Part shown: positions 43,224-52,550 of the stretch, one piece after another
How the letters are laid out: each line of letters begins with the position of its first letter
Numbering within the stretch: the stretch's first letter is position 1
Assembly (NCBI GenBank): GCA_027924025.1
Contig: AP026970.1
Coordinates: 704,501 to 768,500 of the forward strand
Source: Comamonadaceae bacterium OS-4
GTDB taxonomy: Bacteria; Pseudomonadota; Gammaproteobacteria; Burkholderiales; Burkholderiaceae_C
Reading direction: 5' to 3'
Length of the DNA stretch: 64,000 nt
The notes under the pieces: generated by a model
The model's input: only the letters and a program-made list of their open reading frames with translations
Databases searched by the model: none
Told to the model about the DNA's origin: nothing
Made by a program: the position numbers and the translations under genes

Positions 43224-43874
43224 TCAGGCGGTGGTTTCGTCCAGCACGTCGTCTTCCAGGTGGCGTGCATCGCCCCAGCCGACCAGGTTCAGTCCGTCGG
43301 GTGTCCACAGCAGCCGGTTGATGGCCGCGTTGCCCAGGTGCCAGGTGCGCGGGGCATGCAGCTCTTGCCGGGTGGCAAGGCGGTACAGCATATCCATCAC
43401 GCCGCCGTGGGCGACCAGCACGATGTGCTCGCCTGGGTGGCGCGCCGCGATGTCATCCACCGTGGCCTGCACGCGCGCCAGCAGCTGGGTGGGGGTTTCG
43501 CCGCCGGGCGGGGCAAAGTGGGGGTCGCGTTGCTTCCAGCGGCGGGACTCATCGGGCCATTTTTCAGCAATGTCCGCCCAAGTCTCGCCCTCGAAGGTGC
43601 CAAAGCTCCGCTCGCGCAAGCCGGTGTTCAGTTGCACCTCGCGCGCTGTCGGGTTGGCGGTATGTCGGGCTATGGCTTGAGCCGTGGTGTGGGCGCGCTG
43701 CAGGTCGCTGCTGTAGATCCGGTCTATGGATTCTTCTGCCAAGGCCTTGCCCACCCGCTCGGCTTGCCACAGGCCACGATCGTTCAGGCCTATGTCGAGC
43801 TGGCCTTGGATGCGGGTGTCCACATTCCAGGCGGTTTCGCCGTGGCGCACAGCAATGATGCGGGTGACCGGCAT
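43224..43874 (-). CDS. Histidine phosphatase (phosphoglycerate-mutase-like)
   Basis: 216 residues from ATG 43874, the start of the motif region TRIIAVRHGETAWN with the phosphohistidine RHGE. SDLQRAHTTAQAI and LVAHGGVMDML (second His) complete the branch I histidine phosphatase fold. Relatives dephosphorylate small metabolites such as phosphoglycerate, alpha-ribazole phosphate or others; the substrate is open. It overlaps the stop of the lipoprotein gene by one base. Confidence 0.92.
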   Translation of the reverse strand: MPVTRIIAVRHGETAWNVDTRIQGQLDIGLNDRGLWQAERVGKALAEESIDRIYSSDLQRAHTTAQAIARHTANPTAREVQLNTGLRERSFGTFEGETWADIAEKWPDESRRWKQRDPHFAPPGGETPTQLLARVQATVDDIAARHPGEHIVLVAHGGVMDMLYRLATRQELHAPRTWHLGNAAINRLLWTPDGLNLVGWGDARHLEDDVLDETTA

Positions 43875-44473
43875 TAAGGGTTCTCTTTGTTCGCGGCCGG
43901 TAACTCCACGACGACTTTGCGCTGCACCGGCATGGGGTAGTCTTTGAGCGCGGCTTCCAGCATGGGGGGCAGCAGGTTCAGGGTATCGCGCCACGGGCCG
44001 TCAAAAACGGCGGTGGTCTCATAGGCCACCTGGCTGGTCGTGCTGTCGCGCAAGGTCAGGTGCACCCGATGGCGATACCAAGGTATCTCGATGTCGGGCG
44101 TGAGGGGGCGGTCTTCATAAAGCCGCCCATCTGCGCCCCGGATGAATCGCGAACGTTCCGGCCGGTAGTGCGGGTTGCGGATGCTGTCCACCCCCAGCCC
44201 GACCATTACCAAGTAGCGGCCCGAGGCGTCATTGCGCATCACGCCCACGCGCTCCAGGGCTTCCTGGGTCAGGTTTTCTACGGTGTCTTGGGCGCTGCTG
44301 TTTTGTTGGGAGGGCAAGCGCTCAAACCGGAAATCCGCCGGGCTGACGGGTGCACTGGCAACGGCAAAGCTCTGCACATCGCTGTCGATCATGCGTGGCA
44401 AAGAGCAGCCCGTGAGCGCAGCGGCCAACACCACGAGGGCCGGTAGGCGCCAGGTTCGGAGGTTCGAAAGCAT
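43874..44473 (-). CDS. DUF4136-type lipoprotein
   Basis: 199 residues. Signal peptide ending in the lipobox LTGC (LVVLAAALTGC) and a mature part with the DUF4136 pattern: SFAVASAPVSPADFRFERLPSQ, LEERVGVMR-type segment, a beta-rich centre and ALKDYPMPVQRKVVVELPA. Such lipoproteins are small beta-sandwich proteins of the outer membrane with unknown function. It follows ttcA by 33 bp and is coupled to the histidine phosphatase. Confidence 0.82.
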   Translation of the reverse strand: MLSNLRTWRLPALVVLAAALTGCSLPRMIDSDVQSFAVASAPVSPADFRFERLPSQQNSSAQDTVENLTQEALERVGVMRNDASGRYLVMVGLGVDSIRNPHYRPERSRFIRGADGRLYEDRPLTPDIEIPWYRHRVHLTLRDSTTSQVAYETTAVFDGPWRDTLNLLPPMLEAALKDYPMPVQRKVVVELPAANKENP

Positions 44474-44506
44474 CAGCAGTCTCCCAATGGGGCTTGTGGC
44501 CGTGGC

Positions 44507-45472
44507 TTACAGGCTGACCACTTGCATGCCGGGCAAGCCCGCCAAGCCGGGCAGGGTGGGGGCGGGCAAGTCTTCGGCGTCAAAGGCCTTGTCGCCATTC
44601 TCGTCCGCAATGCCTGTGGGGCGGATATTTTTGAAGTCGTGCTTGGTGTGGTCCATCAGGTGCGACGGAACCACGTTTTGCAGCGCGGTGAACATGGTCT
44701 CGGCACGGCCGGGGTATTGCTTTTCCCAGTCGCGGAGCATGTTGCCGATCTGCACCCGTTGCAGGTTGGTCTGGCTGCCACACAGCGAGCAAGGAATGAT
44801 CGGGAACTCGCGGTGCGCCGCCCAGCGGATCAGATCTTTCTCAGCCACATAAGCCAGCGGGCGGATCACCACGAATTCGCCGTTGTCGCTGGTGAGCTTG
44901 GGCGGCATACCCTTAAGCTTGCCACCGAAGAACATGTTCAGGAAGAAGGTTTGCAACATGTCGTCGCGGTGGTGGCCTAGCGCGAGTTTGTTGCACTTGA
45001 GCTTGCGCGCCACGTTGTACAAAATGCCCCGGCGCAGACGGCTGCACAGGCTGCACATGGTCTTGCCTTCGGGGATGTTGCGCTTGACGATGGAGTAGGT
45101 GTCCTGCGTCTCGATGTGGAACTCCACTCCCAGCTTGGCCAGGTACTCGGGCAGGATGTGTTCAGGGAAGCCGGGCTGCTTCTGGTCGAGGTTGACCGCC
45201 ACGATCTCGAAGTTGATCGGTGCGCGCTGCTGCATCTTGAGCAGGATATCGAGCATGCCGTAGCTGTCTTTGCCGCCCGACATGCAGACCATGACACGGT
45301 CGCCTTCTTCGATCATGTTGAAGTCGATGATGGCCTGGCCCACCTGGCGGCACAGGCGCTTCTCGAGCTTGTGGGTTTCGCGCTCGATCTTGAGTTCTTT
45401 GTTGCGGTTGGCGGTGGCTTCTGCAGCCTCCGCGTCGGCGATGGTGTCTTCTTCAACCCATGTGGCGTTCAT
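44507..45472 (-). CDS. ttcA: tRNA 2-thiocytidine biosynthesis protein TtcA
   Basis: 321 residues from ATG 45472 (GGAAAGAG nine bases upstream). TtcA uses a [4Fe-4S] cluster and ATP to thiolate C32 of some tRNAs. The PP-loop is [11 protein letters not shown] and the Cys pairs are visible ([10 protein letters not shown] and [12 protein letters not shown]). The usual length and the [20 protein letters not shown] start confirm it. It lies after two FolB-like genes, 43 bp downstream. Confidence 0.96.
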   Translation of the reverse strand: MNATWVEEDTIADAEAAEATANRNKELKIERETHKLEKRLCRQVGQAIIDFNMIEEGDRVMVCMSGGKDSYGMLDILLKMQQRAPINFEIVAVNLDQKQPGFPEHILPEYLAKLGVEFHIETQDTYSIVKRNIPEGKTMCSLCSRLRRGILYNVARKLKCNKLALGHHRDDMLQTFFLNMFFGGKLKGMPPKLTSDNGEFVVIRPLAYVAEKDLIRWAAHREFPIIPCSLCGSQTNLQRVQIGNMLRDWEKQYPGRAETMFTALQNVVPSHLMDHTKHDFKNIRPTGIADENGDKAFDAEDLPAPTLPGLAGLPGMQVVSL

Positions 45473-45515
45473 AGTGTTCTCTTTCCTTGTTGCAGTGTTC
45501 GCGCGGCGGGGTGGT

Positions 45516-45902
45516 TTACCACTGCCCGGTTTCCATGCGGATGGCAACTTCACAGTCTTCAAAAATTTCCAGTTTCGCGATCTTGACCCGCACGCCCAGC
45601 ACGCCGGGCAATTGCATCAGCCGGTGGGCCAGTTTGCCGATCAGCGTTTCCAGCAGGTTCACATGCTCGGCAGTGCACTCCGTGATGATGATCTGCCGCA
45701 CCTTGCGGTAGTCCAGCACATGGTTGATGTCATCGTCATGCGGCAATAGCGGCTGGGTGCCCAGGCTTAACTCAGCGTCTACCTGAATGGGTTGGGGCGC
45801 GAGCTTTTCTGATTCCAGAATGCCCAAGTTGGCGTCAAAGCGCAGGCCCGTGAGGGTCAGGGTTTGGTGACCGGTGCCGGCCTTCATGCTCTCATCACGC
45901 AT
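45516..45902 (-). CDS. FolB/FolX-like dihydroneopterin aldolase, second copy in the cluster
   Basis: 128 residues of the dihydroneopterin aldolase/epimerase fold. [31 protein letters not shown], then the [11 protein letters not shown] and [14 protein letters not shown] segments and the [14 protein letters not shown] end fit. The active-site Glu (in ETLIG) and Lys (VKIAKLE) are present. It overlaps the upstream paralogue by eight bases. One of the pair may make the pterin for folate and the other handle another pterin. Confidence 0.85.
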   Translation of the reverse strand: MRDESMKAGTGHQTLTLTGLRFDANLGILESEKLAPQPIQVDAELSLGTQPLLPHDDDINHVLDYRKVRQIIITECTAEHVNLLETLIGKLAHRLMQLPGVLGVRVKIAKLEIFEDCEVAIRMETGQW

Positions 45903-46296
45903 TGGCGCCTTTCATTCGGAATACTTCAACGCCTACCCCTGCACAGTCGGGGTACACGTCAGGTTTTTGGGTGGATAGGCGCACGGCACGCACTTGCGGG
46001 TGGGCGAGCATCTGCTGCACGAGCTCATCGCACAAGGTTTCCTGCAGTTCGACATGGCCGCGCGCGACACGGCTGGCAATCAGCTGGCGCACAAAGTCGT
46101 AGTCCACCACTTCGGAGAGGCTGTCGGAAGTGGGTGTGCTGCCCTCAAAAGGCACGAACAGCTCCACATTGAAAATCAGCCGCTGGGTGACCCCTTTTTC
46201 AAAGTCGTGCGCGCCGATGCGCACCTGCACCACATGGTCCTTCAAAAAAAGGCGGCGGCATTCCAGCGCCAGGGTGACGAACGGGTCGTGGTTCAT
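45895..46296 (-). CDS. folB: FolB-like dihydroneopterin aldolase, first copy in the cluster
   Basis: 133 residues. ALECRRLFLKDHVVQVRIGAHDFEKGVTQRLIFNVELFVPFEG, then VVDYDFVRQLIASRVARGHVELQETLCDELVQQM and LSTQKPDVYPDCAGVGVEVF match the FolB fold with the catalytic Glu and Lys. Dihydroneopterin aldolase forms 6-hydroxymethyl-dihydropterin for folate synthesis. It overlaps the SDR gene by four bases upstream and the second FolB-like gene downstream. Which of the two is the true FolB is not certain. Confidence 0.82.
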   Translation of the reverse strand: MNHDPFVTLALECRRLFLKDHVVQVRIGAHDFEKGVTQRLIFNVELFVPFEGSTPTSDSLSEVVDYDFVRQLIASRVARGHVELQETLCDELVQQMLAHPQVRAVRLSTQKPDVYPDCAGVGVEVFRMKGANA

Positions 46297-47081
46297 GGGC
46301 GTGTTTTCTCGGGTTGGTCATCCACCGCAAACATCACGTCGCGGGCCAGCGGCACAAGGTGCTGACCGTTGTCTACGCACAATGTGGTGCCGGTGATGCA
46401 AGGGTTTTCCGCCAGAAACAGGCAGGTGGCGGCCACTTGGCCGGGGTCAATCGGCTCGCGCAGCAAATTTACCCGGGCGGCTTTATCGAAGTTTTCTTGC
46501 GTTTGCGGGCCGCTCAGAAACATCAGGCCCGGGGCCACACCACACACCCGTACCGCAGGCGCGAGCGCCTGCGCTTGCAGGGCAACCGCCCGTTCGAGTG
46601 CGAGTTTGCTGACGGTGTATGAAAAGTAATCCGGGTTCAGGTTGAACACTTTTTGGTCCAACACGTGAATCACGCTGTGCCCGCCCGCCAATGCGTCAGG
46701 GTCGAGGCTGTTGGCCATCCAGCGTGAGAGCGACAGGGGCGCCATCAGGTTCACTTCGAGTTGTTGGCGTGCGCCCTCGGTGTCGATGGCGTCGCCAGCA
46801 TCGGGCTCGAAACTGCTGGCGTTGTTGACCAGACAGTGCAGGGGGCCTGATTTGACGGCAATCTCGGCAATCAAATCGCGGCGGCTGGTCTCATCGGCCA
46901 GGTTGGCGTGGATCGCATGTGCCTCATGCCCCTGGGCCCGCAGCTGCGCGCACAGCGCGAGTGCTGCATCCGCACTGCGTTGGTAATGGCACCAGACCTC
47001 CCAACCCGCAGCCGCAAAGCGGGTGCAAATCAAGGCGCCCAAACGGTGGGCTCCGCCGGTAACGAGTACGCGCTTCAACAC
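46293..47081 (-). CDS. Short-chain dehydrogenase, pteridine-reductase (FolM)-like
   Basis: 262 residues. The NADP-binding start TGGAHRLGALICTRFAAAGW is of the FolM/PTR1 type (TGxxxRLG). The catalytic Tyr and Lys are in YFSYTVSKLAL, and the active site Asn/Ser region is VNNASSFEPD. The tight cluster with two FolB-like genes supports a role in reducing dihydropterin or dihydromonapterin. It diverges from the MidA-like methyltransferase gene. Confidence 0.87.
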   Translation of the reverse strand: MLKRVLVTGGAHRLGALICTRFAAAGWEVWCHYQRSADAALALCAQLRAQGHEAHAIHANLADETSRRDLIAEIAVKSGPLHCLVNNASSFEPDAGDAIDTEGARQQLEVNLMAPLSLSRWMANSLDPDALAGGHSVIHVLDQKVFNLNPDYFSYTVSKLALERAVALQAQALAPAVRVCGVAPGLMFLSGPQTQENFDKAARVNLLREPIDPGQVAATCLFLAENPCITGTTLCVDNGQHLVPLARDVMFAVDDQPEKTRP

Positions 47082-47156
47082 AAATGATTCCTGAAATGGG
47101 AGTGGGGCGAGGGGGAAAGATAATCCGTGGCTTTACGCAACATAAAACAAACATCT

Positions 47157-48278
47157 ATGTCCACGACGGAAAACATTCCGGCCAACCTGACCCGAATTAT
47201 CGCGGATGCCATCGAGAAAGCCGGTGGATGGCTGGGATTTGACACATTCATGGCCATGGCTTTGTATACGCCGGGGCTGGGCTACTACACCAACGGCTCG
47301 ACCAAGTTCGGCCAAATGCCCCAAGGCGTGAGCACCGCAGAGGGCGTGCAGGGCGCGGGTAGCGACTTTGTCACGGCCCCTGAAATCAGCCCGCTGTTCG
47401 GTCAGGCACTGGCCCGCCAAGTCGCCCAAGTGCTGGAGGCCACCGGGACGGACGAGGTCTGGGAGTTTGGCGCCGGCACCGGTGCGCTGGCAGGGCAGTT
47501 GCTCGATGCACTGGGCGACCGGGTGCGCCGGTACACGATTGTGGATCTCTCAGACTCCCTCAAAGCCCGCCAGCGTGAGTGCTTGGCCCGGCACGCCGAC
47601 AAGGTGCAATGGGTGAGCGAACTGCCGGCCGCCATGCGAGGGGTTGTGGTGGGGAACGAGGTGTTGGATGCGATGCCGGTTCAACTTCTGGCGCGGGTGG
47701 CCGGCGTGTGGCACGAGCGCGGTGTGGCGCTCTCTGGTGGTGGCCTGGTCTGGGCAGACCGCCTGACCGCTCTGCGCCCGCCGCTCGAGGTGGATGGCGA
47801 GCACGACTACCTGACCGAGATCCACGCCCAGGGCGACGCGTTTGTGCGCACCCTGGCAGATCGCTTGCAGCTGGGGGCCGCCTTGTTGCTGGACTATGGT
47901 TTTCCGGAGAGTGAGTACTACCATGTGCAGCGGTCCGGCGGCACCGTAATGTGCCACCAGGCCCATCAGGCCGACGCCAACCCGCTGGACCGTGTGGGCC
48001 TCAAAGACATTACCGCGCATGTGAACTTCACCGGCACCGCAGTGGCCGCGCAAGACGCCGGCATGGACGTGCTGGGCTACACCAACCAAGCGCATTTCTT
48101 GATCAACTGCGGCATGGTCGAAGCCATGCAGTCTCAAGATCTGGCTGCCCGTGTGGCGGCCAGCAAGTTGCTCATGGAGCACGAAATGGGCGAGTTTTTC
48201 AAGGTGATTGCCATCGGGCGGGGGGTGGATGTCCCCTTGCTGGGCTTTGCCCGCGGCGACCGGACCCACCGGCTTTGA
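47157..48278 (+). CDS. MidA/NDUFAF7-type SAM-dependent methyltransferase
   Basis: 373 residues from ATG 47157 (GTG at 47127 is possible). The SAM site EFGAGTGALAGQLLDALG and the family blocks MALYTPGLGYYT, TAPEISPLFGQALARQV, GNEVLDAMPVQL and LLLDYGFPESEYYHVQRSGGTVMCHQAHQ identify the family. Mitochondrial NDUFAF7 methylates an arginine in complex I subunit NDUFS2. The bacterial substrate is unknown. It is divergent from the pterin cluster. Confidence 0.9.
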   Translation: MSTTENIPANLTRIIADAIEKAGGWLGFDTFMAMALYTPGLGYYTNGSTKFGQMPQGVSTAEGVQGAGSDFVTAPEISPLFGQALARQVAQVLEATGTDEVWEFGAGTGALAGQLLDALGDRVRRYTIVDLSDSLKARQRECLARHADKVQWVSELPAAMRGVVVGNEVLDAMPVQLLARVAGVWHERGVALSGGGLVWADRLTALRPPLEVDGEHDYLTEIHAQGDAFVRTLADRLQLGAALLLDYGFPESEYYHVQRSGGTVMCHQAHQADANPLDRVGLKDITAHVNFTGTAVAAQDAGMDVLGYTNQAHFLINCGMVEAMQSQDLAARVAASKLLMEHEMGEFFKVIAIGRGVDVPLLGFARGDRTHRL

Positions 48279-48318
48279 TCTGCGTCAGTGCAAACCCGGA
48301 TCGCTGCGGCTACAATCT

Positions 48319-48340
48319 AAATGCGAATTGTTTTTATTCG
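48319..48340 (+). promoter_or_regulatory. Putative Fur box before the iron ABC operon
   Basis: AAATGCGAATTGTTTTTATTCG lies two bases after a TACAAT (48311-48316) that could be a -10 element. Ten of fourteen defined positions agree with the 7-1-7 Fur motif TGATAATnATTATCA. Its position would block the promoter when iron is ample. Confidence 0.55.
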
Positions 48341-48386
48341 TGACAGTGTCGGTTGCTGCTGACACTACAGATTCAAGAGCCCCTTC

Positions 48387-49415
48387 ATGAAACGCACATT
48401 TTTGACCTCCTTTTTCCGGCTCGCCGTTCTGGGCGCAGCCATGGGCAGCGCTGCCTGGGTGCAAGCGCAATCGGTTACGCCTTCTGCGGAGGGCATCGTG
48501 GTGTACAACGCCCAGCACGCCAGCCTGACACAGGAATGGGTCGAGGGCTTTACCAAGGAAACCGGTATCAAGGTGACTTTGCGCCAAGGCGGTGACACCG
48601 AGCTGGGCAACCAGTTGGTGCAAGAAGGGAGCTCATCTCCTGCGGATGTGTTTTTGACCGAAAACTCCCCCGCCATGGCATTGGTGGACGGTGCCGGTTT
48701 GTTTGCGCCGCTGGACCCCGCGTCCATTAACCAGGTGGCGCCCAACTTCCGCACGTCCCATGGCCGCTGGGTGGGTATTGCTGCGCGCAGCACCGTGTTT
48801 GTGTACCGCAAAACCAAATTCAGCAAAGACCAGTTGCCCAAGTCCATCATGGACCTTGCAAAACCCGAGTGGAAAGGCCGCTGGGCTGCCGCGCAGGCCG
48901 GTGCGGACTTTCAGGCCATTGTGAGTGCCATGTTGGAGCTCAAGGGCGAGGCCGCCACATTGGCTTGGCTCAAGGGCATGAAAGAAAACGTGGTTCCGTT
49001 CAAGGGCAACAGCATTGCCATGAAGGCTGTCAATGCGGGCCAGGTGGATGGCGCGGTGATCTACCACTATTACTACTACGGCGACATGGCCAAGACCGGC
49101 GAGAACAGCGAAAAAGTGGGTCTGCACTACTTCCGCAACGAAGATCCGGGCGCGTTTGTCAGCATTTCCGGGGCTGGCGTATTGGCCTCCAGCAAACACA
49201 AAGCCGAGGCTCAGGCTTTTGTAAAGTGGATCACCGGCAAAGGCGGCCAAGAAATCTTGCGCACCGGCTCTTCCTATGAATACGCGGTGGGCCAAGGTGC
49301 GGCTTCGCATCGCAGTCTCGTGCCGCTGGCTGACTTGCAGGCGCCCAAAGTGGAGCCGGCCAAGCTCAATAGCCGGAAAGTGTCCGACCTGATGACGCAG
49401 GCCGGCTTGCTATAA
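48387..49415 (+). CDS. fbpA: Iron(III) ABC transporter, periplasmic binding protein
   Basis: 342 residues. Signal peptide ([17 protein letters not shown]), then a ferric-binding-protein fold: [37 protein letters not shown], and the Tyr-rich iron site [11 protein letters not shown] at about 225-235. Members are FbpA/FutA/HitA, which bind Fe3+ with Tyr and often carbonate. First gene of a three-gene operon, with a likely Fur box upstream. Confidence 0.93.
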   Translation: MKRTFLTSFFRLAVLGAAMGSAAWVQAQSVTPSAEGIVVYNAQHASLTQEWVEGFTKETGIKVTLRQGGDTELGNQLVQEGSSSPADVFLTENSPAMALVDGAGLFAPLDPASINQVAPNFRTSHGRWVGIAARSTVFVYRKTKFSKDQLPKSIMDLAKPEWKGRWAAAQAGADFQAIVSAMLELKGEAATLAWLKGMKENVVPFKGNSIAMKAVNAGQVDGAVIYHYYYYGDMAKTGENSEKVGLHYFRNEDPGAFVSISGAGVLASSKHKAEAQAFVKWITGKGGQEILRTGSSYEYAVGQGAASHRSLVPLADLQAPKVEPAKLNSRKVSDLMTQAGLL

Positions 49416-49423
49416 GCCTTGTT

Positions 49424-50992
49424 GTGACCACTCTTGCGGTGCATGTGAATGCGCCCCCGGCTCGCAAGGCGCGCCGGGGGCGTTTGTCGTGGGTAGCGGG
49501 CGCGGCTTTGCTGGTGTCGGCATTGGCGTTGCTGCCTTTGGCTTTTGTGGTCTGGGTAGGCGTTCAAAGTGGCTGGGACGTCGTGGCCGCCCTGGTCTTC
49601 CGGCCCCGTGTTGGTGAGCTGTTGCTCAACACCATGGCGCTGGTGGTGTTGACGGTGCCTGTGTGCATCGTCCTATCGCTGGCCCTTGCCTGGTTGACCG
49701 AGCGATCCGACCTGCCCGGCGCACGCTGGTGGTCGTGGATTGCCGCAGCCCCTTTGGCGGTGCCGGCCTTTGTGCACAGCTATGCATGGATCAGCGTAGC
49801 CCCCGGCATGCATGGCCTGTGGGCGGCGGTATTGATATCAGTGGCGGCGTATTTTCCGTTTGTGTATTTGCCGATTGCGGCCGCCTTGCGCCGCTTGGAC
49901 CCGGCCATGGAGGATGCGGCCGCGTCCCTGGGCCTGAGCCCGTGGGCGGTGTTTGTGCGTGTGGTGCTGCCGCAAATGCGCTTGGCGATCTGGGGTGGGG
50001 CTTTGCTGGTCGGCCTGCACTTGCTGGCCGAATATGGCTTGTTTGTCACCATCCGGTTTGACACTTTCACCACCGCCATCGTGGACCAGTTTCAAAGCAC
50101 CTACAACGGCCCTGCCGCCAATATGCTGGCCGGCGTGCTGGTGATTTGCTGCTTCGGGCTCTTGGGCCTGGAGGCTGGCACCCGTGGCCGCGAGCGCTAT
50201 GCGCGGGTCGGCTCGGGCTCCGCCCGGCAGGTGCCGGTGCAGGCGCTCGGGCGCTGGTCGCTGCTATGCCTGTTCTTGCCCGTGGTGACGGCGCTGCTGT
50301 CCCTCGGTGTGCCCATGGTCACTTTGAGCCGTTGGCTGTGGGCTGGTGGCGCTACGGTGTGGAATCTGCCCGAACTGCTCCCCGCGGTGTGGCAAACCTT
50401 GTTGCTGGCAGGACTGGGCGCAGCCCTGACCACCGTGGCTGCGGTTCCCATGGCGTGGCTGTCGATCCGCGCGCCCGGCAAATTGCAACGCTGGGTCGAG
50501 GGGGCCAACTACCTAGCCGGTGCTCTGCCGGGCATTGTGGTGGCGCTGGCGCTGGTCACCATCACGGTGCGGGTGGCGCGGCCTTTGTACCAAACGGTAT
50601 TCACGGTCATGCTGGCCTATGCCCTGATGTTTCTGCCCCGTGCGCTGGTCAGCCTGCGTGCCGGCATTGCCCAGGCGCCCAAGGAGCTGGAGCAGGCGGC
50701 CCGTAGTCTGGGCCGCTCACCGCTGCAGGCCATGTGGCAAATCACCATGCGACTGGCGGCTCCGGGTGCGGCTTCCGGCTATGCCATGGTGTTTTTGGCC
50801 ATCACGACCGAACTGACCGCGACACTGCTGCTCGCGCCCAACGGCACACAAACATTGGCAACCGCTTTCTGGGCCCATAGCTCCGAGATCGACTACGCGG
50901 GCGCGGCACCTTATGCCCTCCTGATGGTGCTCTTGTCGCTGCCCCTCACCTGGTTGCTGTATATCCAATCCCGACGTGTTGCTGGACGATGA
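49424..50992 (+). CDS. fbpB: Iron(III) ABC transporter, fused permease
   Basis: 522 residues from a GTG nine bases after the binding-protein gene. Twelve hydrophobic helices in two homologous halves, each with an EAA loop ([25 protein letters not shown] and [25 protein letters not shown]), typical of FbpB-type fused permeases. It would form the membrane channel with the ATPase. Confidence 0.94.
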   Translation: MTTLAVHVNAPPARKARRGRLSWVAGAALLVSALALLPLAFVVWVGVQSGWDVVAALVFRPRVGELLLNTMALVVLTVPVCIVLSLALAWLTERSDLPGARWWSWIAAAPLAVPAFVHSYAWISVAPGMHGLWAAVLISVAAYFPFVYLPIAAALRRLDPAMEDAAASLGLSPWAVFVRVVLPQMRLAIWGGALLVGLHLLAEYGLFVTIRFDTFTTAIVDQFQSTYNGPAANMLAGVLVICCFGLLGLEAGTRGRERYARVGSGSARQVPVQALGRWSLLCLFLPVVTALLSLGVPMVTLSRWLWAGGATVWNLPELLPAVWQTLLLAGLGAALTTVAAVPMAWLSIRAPGKLQRWVEGANYLAGALPGIVVALALVTITVRVARPLYQTVFTVMLAYALMFLPRALVSLRAGIAQAPKELEQAARSLGRSPLQAMWQITMRLAAPGAASGYAMVFLAITTELTATLLLAPNGTQTLATAFWAHSSEIDYAGAAPYALLMVLLSLPLTWLLYIQSRRVAGR

Positions 50993-52056
50993 CTACTCTT
51001 GAACTGCACGGCGTGCACAAATCGTATGGCGCGGTCGCCGCGCTCAAAGGCATCCAACTGAGCGTGCCCCGGGGCAGCCGCACCGCCATCGTGGGGCCTT
51101 CCGGCTCCGGGAAAACCAGTTTGTTGCGCATCATTGCCGGCTTCGAGGCGCCAGACGCTGGCCGGGTCGTGTTGCAAGGCGAGGTGCTGGCCGATGGCCC
51201 GGCCATCGTGCCTGCCCACCGCCGCGGTATTGGCTATGTGCCGCAAGACGGGGCGCTGTTTCCGCACCTGAGCGTGGCGGACAACGTGGGCTTCGGGCTC
51301 GACAAATCAGCGCCGGATCGCCAGGCGCGCATTGACGAGCTGATGGACATGGTGTCGCTGGACCGCGCGATGCTGCAGCGCCGCCCGCATGAACTCTCGG
51401 GCGGTCAGCAGCAACGCGTTGCACTCGCCAGAGCGCTGGCGCAGCGGCCTAAGCTGATGCTGCTGGACGAGCCCTTTTCAGCCTTGGACACCGGCTTGCG
51501 AGCGTCCACCCGAAAGGCAGTGGCGCAGCTGCTGCAAGCGGCAGGCATCACCACCATTCTGGTGACCCACGACCAGGCCGAGGCGCTGTCATTTGCCGAC
51601 CAAGTGGCCGTGATGCGGGCTGGCCAGCTCGCTCAAGTGGGCGCCCCGCTGGAGGTGTATCTCCGGCCGAACGACCCGGTCACCGCCAGCTTTTTGGGCG
51701 AGGCGGTGGTGCTGAATGCGCGCTTGTCGCAAGGGTGGGCTGAGTGTGCGCTGGGCCGCCTTCCCACCGGTGACACTTTGCGCCATGGAGATGGGCAAAT
51801 ATTGCTGCGCCCCGAGCAGCTCAACGTCACCCCTTTGGCGAGCACACTGCCATCTGCCGGGTCCGGCTCCGTGTGTGCGGGCACCGTGGTCGAGTCGGAT
51901 TTTTGTGGCGCCGTATGTGAGCTGTCGGTGCAGCTGGACGAAGATGCCGGCGGCACCCTGGTGCATGTGCACAGCGCGGGCTTGGACGCCCCCTCGGTCG
52001 GCGCCCGTGTGGCGGTGTCTGCACGCGGCACCGCCCATGTATTTCCCGCATCCTGA
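50989..52056 (+). CDS. fbpC: Iron(III) ABC transporter, ATPase
   Basis: 355 residues. Walker [12 protein letters not shown], signature [15 protein letters not shown], Walker [13 protein letters not shown] and the switch His VTHDQ. A C-terminal TOBE-like domain of about 120 residues regulates or binds ligand ([10 protein letters not shown]). The gene starts inside the permease stop (ATGA overlap). It completes the Fe3+ import operon. Confidence 0.94.
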   Translation: MTTLELHGVHKSYGAVAALKGIQLSVPRGSRTAIVGPSGSGKTSLLRIIAGFEAPDAGRVVLQGEVLADGPAIVPAHRRGIGYVPQDGALFPHLSVADNVGFGLDKSAPDRQARIDELMDMVSLDRAMLQRRPHELSGGQQQRVALARALAQRPKLMLLDEPFSALDTGLRASTRKAVAQLLQAAGITTILVTHDQAEALSFADQVAVMRAGQLAQVGAPLEVYLRPNDPVTASFLGEAVVLNARLSQGWAECALGRLPTGDTLRHGDGQILLRPEQLNVTPLASTLPSAGSGSVCAGTVVESDFCGAVCELSVQLDEDAGGTLVHVHSAGLDAPSVGARVAVSARGTAHVFPAS

Positions 52057-52136
52057 AAACGCGCAGTAACAAGCCAGTAACCCTAGAGGGGGGATGCGGG
52101 GTAGTATCTGCGCGCCGTTTTAAGGATTGTTTAATC

Positions 52137-52505
52137 ATGCAGACTACCTTGCGAACCGAGACGATTGAGCGCACCGAGCGCCCCTGGGGCTGGTATGAAA
52201 CCATTTCGGAGGTGCCGGGCAACAAGATCAAGCGCATCGGGGTACACCCCGGCCAGCAGCTCAGTTTGCAAAAGCACCACCAGCGCGCAGAGCACTGGGT
52301 GGTGACCACCGGCACCGCACGGGTGACGCTGGATGACCGCCAGTTTGACCTGCAGCCGGGGGAGTATTGCGACATTGCGATCGGGCAGGTGCACCGCTTG
52401 GCAAACCTGACCAACGGCCCGGTAGAAATTGTGGAAGTACAGTTCGGCAGTTACTTGGGCGAAGACGATATCGTCCGCCTGCAGGACGACTACGGCCGCG
52501 ATTGA
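52137..52505 (+). CDS. Cupin, mannose-6-phosphate isomerase type II domain
   Basis: 122 residues matching the C-terminal isomerase domain of ManC/AlgA-type bifunctional enzymes. RPWGWYETI, KRIGVHPGQQLSLQKHHQRAEHWVVTTGTA (metal His) and GPVEIVEVQFGSYLGEDDIVRLQDDYGR are the conserved blocks. The guanylyltransferase half is absent, so it likely interconverts mannose-6-P and fructose-6-P. The neighbours are a ROK kinase and a hexose ABC transporter. Confidence 0.9.
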   Translation: MQTTLRTETIERTERPWGWYETISEVPGNKIKRIGVHPGQQLSLQKHHQRAEHWVVTTGTARVTLDDRQFDLQPGEYCDIAIGQVHRLANLTNGPVEIVEVQFGSYLGEDDIVRLQDDYGRD

Positions 52506-52550
52506 GCTTCCGACCCCCCTGTTTTTTCAAGATTTGAGAGCGAGTGCAGC

